From Dokdonia sp. Hel_I_53 (lineage in GTDB: Bacteria > Bacteroidota > Bacteroidia > Flavobacteriales > Flavobacteriaceae), in NCBI RefSeq assembly GCF_007827465.1, contig NZ_VISL01000001.1, positions 253,001-317,000 of the forward strand: DNA of 64,000 bases. Reading direction: 5' to 3'. Below are positions 60,590-64,000 of the stretch, one piece after another. The notes beneath the pieces were generated by a model that saw only the letters and a list, made by a program, of their open reading frames with translations, was not told the origin of the DNA and did no database searches. The translations under genes were made by a program, and so were the position numbers. Within the stretch, counting starts at the first letter, position 1; each line of letters opens with the position of its first letter.

Positions 60590-60609
60590 TACGCTTTCGC
60601 GAAAGCGTA
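60590..60609. repeat. Iterated palindrome, intergenic, 20-bp symmetric form
   Basis: TACGCTTTCGCGAAAGCGTA in the divergent region between the GH13 gene and pyrR, about 30 bp upstream of the predicted pyrR -7 element. Confidence 0.97.
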
Positions 60610-60638
60610 ATTCTCCCCAAAAAAATATCTAAATTATG

Positions 60639-60646
60639 TACATTTG
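60639..60646 (+). promoter_or_regulatory. Candidate -7 promoter element of the pyrR operon
   Basis: TACATTTG matches TAnnTTTG and ends 26 bp before the pyrR ATG. The leader is too short for the attenuator hairpins used by Bacillus PyrR, so RNA attenuation by that mechanism is not supported here. Confidence 0.45.
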
Positions 60647-60672
60647 TATCCCGAACACACCTCGGAACTTCT

Positions 60673-61212
60673 ATGAGCCAAAAAGTACTTCTTAATGCTA
60701 CAGAGATTACCATTATTCTCAATCGGCTGGCTTGTCAATTAATAGAAAATCATACTGATTTTAAGGAAACAGTTCTCATAGGCATACAACCCCGTGGAGT
60801 ATATCTAGCAGAACGTATGAAACAATTACTTGTTTCAGAATACAGGATTGATGACGTAAAACTGGGGTATCTCGATATTACATTTTATAGAGATGATTTT
60901 AGGCGTAATGAAAAAACTTTAGAAGCAAATAAAACTAAAATTGACTTTATTGTAGAAAATAAAAAAGTTGTATTTATAGATGATGTATTGTATACAGGAA
61001 GAAGTATTAATGCTGCTCTTACTGCAGTACAAAGTTTTGGAAGGCCTCTAGAAGTTGAGTTACTATGTCTAATTGATAGACGTTTTTCTAGACATTTACC
61101 TATTCAGCCTGATTATAAAGGGCGACAGGTAGATGCAATTAATGATGAAAAAGTAAAAGTTTGCTGGATGGAAAATGAAGGAGAAGACACTGTTTATCTA
61201 GTTAAAAGTTAA
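60673..61212 (+). CDS. pyrR: PyrR: pyrimidine operon regulator / uracil phosphoribosyltransferase
   Basis: 179 residues. The PRPP loop is VVFIDDVLYTGRSINAAL near residue 101-118 (D-D-V-x-Y-T-G-R), the N-terminal GIQPRGVYLAERM region binds nucleotide, and the C-terminal RRFSRHLPIQPDYKGRQVDA matches PyrR. The protein has phosphoribosyltransferase activity in addition to RNA binding in Bacillus. As the first gene of the pyrB operon (5 bp to pyrB) it probably serves pyrimidine salvage. Regulation by RNA binding is not shown by the short leader. Confidence 0.93.
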   Translation: MSQKVLLNATEITIILNRLACQLIENHTDFKETVLIGIQPRGVYLAERMKQLLVSEYRIDDVKLGYLDITFYRDDFRRNEKTLEANKTKIDFIVENKKVVFIDDVLYTGRSINAALTAVQSFGRPLEVELLCLIDRRFSRHLPIQPDYKGRQVDAINDEKVKVCWMENEGEDTVYLVKS

Positions 61213-61217
61213 TTAAT

Positions 61218-62147
61218 ATGAGCGAGTTAAGTGTCAATCATTTGCTAGGGATAAAATATATTAATGAAGCAGATATTGATCTTATTTTTAAAACTGCAGA
61301 TCACTTTAAAGAGGTGATCAATAGACCTATTAAAAAGGTTCCTTCCTTACGTGATATTACCATCGCAAATCTTTTTTTTGAAAATAGTACCCGTACTAAA
61401 CTTTCTTTTGAGCTTGCCGAAAAAAGATTAAGTGCAGATGTAATAAACTTTAGTGCAGCAGCTTCTTCAGTAAAAAAAGGAGAGACTCTTATTGATACGG
61501 TTAATAATATCTTATCCATGAAGGTGGATATGGTTGTAATGCGCCACCCTAATCCAGGAGCGGGTGTATTTTTGTCAAAACACATAAAAGCCAGCATTGT
61601 AAATGCTGGAGATGGCGCCCACGAACACCCTACACAAGCATTACTAGATAGTTATTCTATAAGAGAAAAGTTAGGTGATGTAGCAGGTAAAAATGTGGTT
61701 ATTGTAGGCGATATTTTACATAGTAGGGTTGCTTTATCAAACATTTATGCCTTAAAACTTCAAGGAGCAAATGTAAAAGTGTGTGGTCCAAAAACCTTAC
61801 TTCCAAAATATATAGAATCGCTAGGAGTTGAGGTAGAGCTTAACTTACGTAAAGCTCTAGAGTGGTGTGATGTAGCAAATATGTTGCGGGTACAGAATGA
61901 ACGAATGGATATTAGTTATTTTCCTTCTACCAGAGAGTACACACAACAGTATGGCGTTACTAAAGAAATTTTAGAATCCTTAGATAAGGAGATTGTTATC
62001 ATGCACCCAGGGCCCATTAATAGGGGGGTCGAAATCACAAGTGATGTGGCAGATTCAGAACACGCAATCATTTTAGATCAAGTCCAAAATGGTGTAGCTG
62101 TAAGAATGGCTGTGATATATCTATTAGCATCAAAAATTAAACAATAA
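61218..62147 (+). CDS. pyrB: Aspartate carbamoyltransferase catalytic subunit
   Basis: 309 residues, standard length. Carbamoyl-phosphate binding is shown by LFFENSTRTKLSFELAEKRL (the STRT motif) and a Lys/Ser loop SSVKKGETLIDTV; RHPNPGAG and HEHPTQALLDSYSI follow, then GDILHSRVALSNIYAL and IMHPGPINRGVEI for aspartate binding. It makes carbamoyl-aspartate in pyrimidine synthesis. No pyrI regulatory subunit or pyrC is adjacent, so the enzyme is probably the free trimer. It is coupled to pyrR (5 bp) and to the next gene (2 bp). Confidence 0.95.
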   Translation: MSELSVNHLLGIKYINEADIDLIFKTADHFKEVINRPIKKVPSLRDITIANLFFENSTRTKLSFELAEKRLSADVINFSAAASSVKKGETLIDTVNNILSMKVDMVVMRHPNPGAGVFLSKHIKASIVNAGDGAHEHPTQALLDSYSIREKLGDVAGKNVVIVGDILHSRVALSNIYALKLQGANVKVCGPKTLLPKYIESLGVEVELNLRKALEWCDVANMLRVQNERMDISYFPSTREYTQQYGVTKEILESLDKEIVIMHPGPINRGVEITSDVADSEHAIILDQVQNGVAVRMAVIYLLASKIKQ

Positions 62148-62149
62148 AA

Positions 62150-62485
62150 ATGAAGATTACCTCAAAAGATAAGTATACGATCTTAGCAGACGATCGTGGT
62201 AGCGTAGCAGATTTTGCAACACATTTAGAGTTTATAGTGCCTAAACATTATGATCAATATAACTTAATAATTGATTTATTAAAATATGAAGATCTGTCTT
62301 TAGAGCAATTAATTGCATTCTTAAAACTCTCTAACTACCAGCGAGCAGATAAAAAATCATTTGTGATTGTTAATAAAAATATCAATTACGATTTTATTCC
62401 TGATGAAATGGTTGTGGTTCCTACAATACAAGAAGCAATAGATGTGATTGAAATGGAAGAGATAGAGCGAGATCTCGGTTTATAA
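62150..62485 (+). CDS. STAS-like small protein between pyrB and rnz
   Basis: 111 residues. The pattern DRGSVADFATHLEFIVPKHY, LIIDLLKYEDLSLEQLIAFL, SFVIVNKNINYDFIPDEM and TIQEAIDVIEMEEI resembles a STAS/anti-sigma-factor-antagonist fold, with a long second helix and terminal helices. Databases often label it ribonuclease Z because of its neighbour; it has none of the metal motifs. It sits 2 bp after pyrB and 7 bp before rnz, a conserved order in Flavobacteria. No serine site for phosphorylation is evident by eye. Function unknown. Confidence 0.72.
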   Translation: MKITSKDKYTILADDRGSVADFATHLEFIVPKHYDQYNLIIDLLKYEDLSLEQLIAFLKLSNYQRADKKSFVIVNKNINYDFIPDEMVVVPTIQEAIDVIEMEEIERDLGL

Positions 62486-62492
62486 TTTTACA

Positions 62493-63410
62493 ATGGCTAG
62501 CAATCTACACGTTACTATTTTAGGTTGTTATGCAGCAGCACCTGGAAGTTTTAAAAACCCTACTTCTCAAGTGTTAGAAATTAGGAATCATCTATTTCTA
62601 ATAGATTGCGGTGAGGGAACTCAAGTTGCTTTGCGTAAAAACAAAATTAAGTTTGCCCGCATAAAACATATCTTTATTTCTCATTTGCATGGTGATCATT
62701 TTTTTGGGTTAATGGGGATAGTTACCACCTTTAGTCTACTAAAACGTACCGCACCACTTACAATATATGGTCCTAAAGGAATCAAAGAAATAGTTTTATT
62801 GCAACTTAAACTCACAAAAGGATTTACGAGCTATCCTTTACAGTTTAGGGAATTAGACAACAAAGAGCCTGAATTACTTTTTGAGGACGAAAAGGTAACA
62901 GTAACAACCATCCCACTTAAACATCGGGTATATACTAATGGTTTTTTATTTCGTGAAAAGGAAGGCGAGCGTACCTTGAATATTAACGCTTGTCTCAATT
63001 TAGAAATAGATAAAGTTTATTATTCAAAAATAAAACAAGGAGGAAATATTACGCTAGAGGATGGAACGATCATTAATAATAGAGAGATCACGTATGATCC
63101 TCCACCTCCTAAGAGCTATGCTTACTGTAGCGACACAGCTTATAAAGAAGAGATAGTTAGACAAATAAAAGAAGTAACGGCTCTATATCATGAAAGTACA
63201 TTTTTAAATAGTCATATAAACTTATGTAAACCTACAGGTCATAGTACAGCGGCTCAAGCAGCACAAATTGCTGCACAGGCAAATGTAGGTCACTTGCTTT
63301 TGGGACATTATAGCATACGTTATGGTGACCTAAATTTGTTTTTAGAAGAAGCAAGTCCATTTTTTGATAATGTACATTTGACAGATGACGGTAAGACCTT
63401 TACATTTTAG
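62493..63410 (+). CDS. rnz: Ribonuclease Z
   Basis: 305 residues, usual for bacterial RNase Z. The beta-lactamase-fold metal motif is IFISHLHGDHFFGLMG (HxHxDH at about 64-69), CSDTAYKEEIV holds the bridging Asp, LYHESTFLNS supplies a His, and LLLGHYSIRYGD the final His. The exosite region for tRNA lies at about 150-190 (LFREKEGERTLNIN). The enzyme cuts precursor tRNAs just 3' of the discriminator base. It is the fourth gene of the pyrR-pyrB operon, and the 137-residue gene follows after 14 bp. Confidence 0.94.
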   Translation: MASNLHVTILGCYAAAPGSFKNPTSQVLEIRNHLFLIDCGEGTQVALRKNKIKFARIKHIFISHLHGDHFFGLMGIVTTFSLLKRTAPLTIYGPKGIKEIVLLQLKLTKGFTSYPLQFRELDNKEPELLFEDEKVTVTTIPLKHRVYTNGFLFREKEGERTLNINACLNLEIDKVYYSKIKQGGNITLEDGTIINNREITYDPPPPKSYAYCSDTAYKEEIVRQIKEVTALYHESTFLNSHINLCKPTGHSTAAQAAQIAAQANVGHLLLGHYSIRYGDLNLFLEEASPFFDNVHLTDDGKTFTF

Positions 63411-63424
63411 AAAAAAAAGCTCCA

Positions 63425-63838
63425 ATGGAAGAAGAAATAAAAAGAATTGCAAAACCTATATTAGGACGTTTACAAGAGCATTTTGATAGATTGATACCTC
63501 GCAATTTGTTTTTGGTAAATCCAGATGTTAGATTAAAAAAAGTGCACAAAACCTACGGGTCAACTTCTGTAAAAGATAACATAAGTATTTCTTTTAAAAT
63601 AGTTCTTTTTGAAGATCAATATATTTGTGAGTACTTCTTAGACGCAGATGGATATACTGAGCATAGGAGATATAATATCTCAACAGATCAAACAGAAATG
63701 TTAGAGAATTTTGAAGGTCAATTTGGTGCTGCAGCTCTTGAAGATGATGACATGTCATATGAGGAGTTTACACGTATTCGTAAGCACAATGACTCAGTTA
63801 GGAAACTTTTAATAAAGAAAGGATTCATGAAAAAATAG
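63425..63838 (+). CDS. Conserved hypothetical protein (137 residues)
   Basis: Starts MEEEIKRIAKPILGRLQEHF and has a helical N-terminus, then a beta-rich middle (NISISFKIVLFEDQYICEYF), an acidic loop (ALEDDDMSYEEFTRIR) and a basic C-terminal helix ending IKKGFMKK. It has no signal peptide, membrane segment or recognised catalytic motif. It follows rnz after 14 bp and is probably the last gene of the operon. A helical/beta nucleic-acid- or protein-binding role is possible, but I cannot name a family. Confidence 0.7.
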   Translation: MEEEIKRIAKPILGRLQEHFDRLIPRNLFLVNPDVRLKKVHKTYGSTSVKDNISISFKIVLFEDQYICEYFLDADGYTEHRRYNISTDQTEMLENFEGQFGAAALEDDDMSYEEFTRIRKHNDSVRKLLIKKGFMKK

Positions 63839-63847
63839 GTGAAGATC

Positions 63848-63861
63848 GCTTTCGCGAAAGC
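63848..63861. repeat. Iterated palindrome after the last gene of the window
   Basis: Exact GCTTTCGCGAAAGC, 9 bp after the stop at 63838, without symmetric extension (flanks C and A). Confidence 0.97.
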
Positions 63862-63932
63862 AAAAAATCTATACCGTATTTTCATAGTTGCACTAATAAA
63901 CCCTTGCAGAACAATATATTTTAGAATTTTTT

Positions 63933-63960
63933 AAGACTCACTTGTGGTGAGTTTCTTTTA
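63933..63960 (+). terminator. Possible rho-independent terminator
   Basis: AGACTCAC pairs with GTGAGTTT (with one G-T pair) around a 5-nt loop, followed by CTTTTATCTTC. It lies 95 bp after the last operon gene and ends its transcript if functional. Confidence 0.55.
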
Positions 63961-64000
63961 TCTTCATATTCGTCTTCGTACATTAGCTAGAATGAACAGG

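Noticed and set aside
60650..60672. PyrR-type RNA attenuator in the pyrR leader
   Set aside because: Only about 25 nt lie between the candidate -7 element and ATG, with at most a 4-bp stem, so no terminator/antiterminator pair is possible.
1..64000. CRISPR array, tRNA, rRNA, insertion sequence or prophage
   Set aside because: I saw no regularly spaced repeats, no tRNA arm patterns such as GGTTCRANYCC in context, no transposase or integrase motifs and no phage structural genes.

Overview
This 64-kb window is AT-rich chromosomal DNA of a member of the Flavobacteriaceae (Bacteroidota). The evidence is the family content: a flavobacterial LptD, BshA for bacillithiol, three 2TM-domain proteins with a LytTR regulator, a Lacal_2735-type small protein, a LETM1-related biofilm-type protein, a QEGLA-motif (DUF1704) protein and a sortilin-like BNR protein. 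Several upstream regions carry TAnnTTTG, the Bacteroidota -7 promoter element. The very frequent palindrome GCTTTCGCGAAAGC makes me favour a marine genus such as Dokdonia or a close relative, but that is inference from memory. I see no rRNA, tRNA, CRISPR array, insertion sequence or prophage. The window looks like core chromosome with densely packed genes.

Layout. 1-4.8 kb: a leucine-rich-repeat protein cut by the left edge, an OmpA-domain lipoprotein, a family-2 glycosyltransferase, an HsdR_N-type nuclease-like protein, divergent holA, and ridA. 4.8-17.9 kb: lptD divergent from a long plus-strand run of a cell-wall amidase, an MCE (MlaD-type) protein, a split heterodisulfide-reductase-like Fe-S pair with two small genes between its halves, a Bacteroidota-specific hypothetical, a GH3/beta-lactamase-fold fusion and bshA. 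17.9-24.1 kb: a small outer-membrane protein, a FAD/Fe-S oxidoreductase, aroC and a dicarboxylate/glutamate-type symporter ending in a strong terminator. 24.2-28.4 kb: a gene run of ATP-grasp ligase, N-formylglutamate amidohydrolase-like protein and QEGLA metallopeptidase-like protein, then a HAD phosphatase and a thioesterase. 28.5-36.2 kb: large secreted proteins (zinc protease, BNR protein, LolA-like protein) and a DUF72 protein. 36.4-38.2 kb: an OhrR-like regulator with a nitroreductase and a DJ-1/PfpI protein. 38.3-47.4 kb: purB, then a tightly overlapping minus-strand operon MoxR-DUF58-DUF4350-DUF4129-membrane protein-SpoIIM, with RDD and TRIC-type genes divergent from it. 47.4-54.3 kb: a structured 395-bp intergenic region, a CoA-binding protein, a TlpA-like thioredoxin, miaE, dnaX, small genes and the 2TM/LytTR locus. 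54.3-64 kb: a LETM1-related protein, pepT, pyrD, a LysE exporter, a GH13 glucosidase, and a pyrR-pyrB-STAS-like-rnz operon.

The strongest unexplained signal is the 14-bp perfect palindrome GCTTTCGCGAAAGC, present 16 times exactly plus three clear degenerate copies. Nine exact copies are intergenic. Seven are inside genes, and six of those are read in the frame Ala-Phe-Ala-Lys-Ala, twice exactly at a signal-peptide cleavage region. Two regulatory sites also stand out: a pair of ACAATTCAG direct repeats 21 bp apart upstream of the 2TM/LytTR genes, with the geometry of a LytTR-domain binding site; and a TCGTGCACGA palindrome next to the -7 element of the OhrR-like operon.

All coordinates and motifs were read by eye. 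Family names come from recognition of motifs, not from a search. Where the longest open frame uses TTG, or crosses a palindrome to an upstream start, I moved the start inward to the ATG that fits the family; each case is stated.
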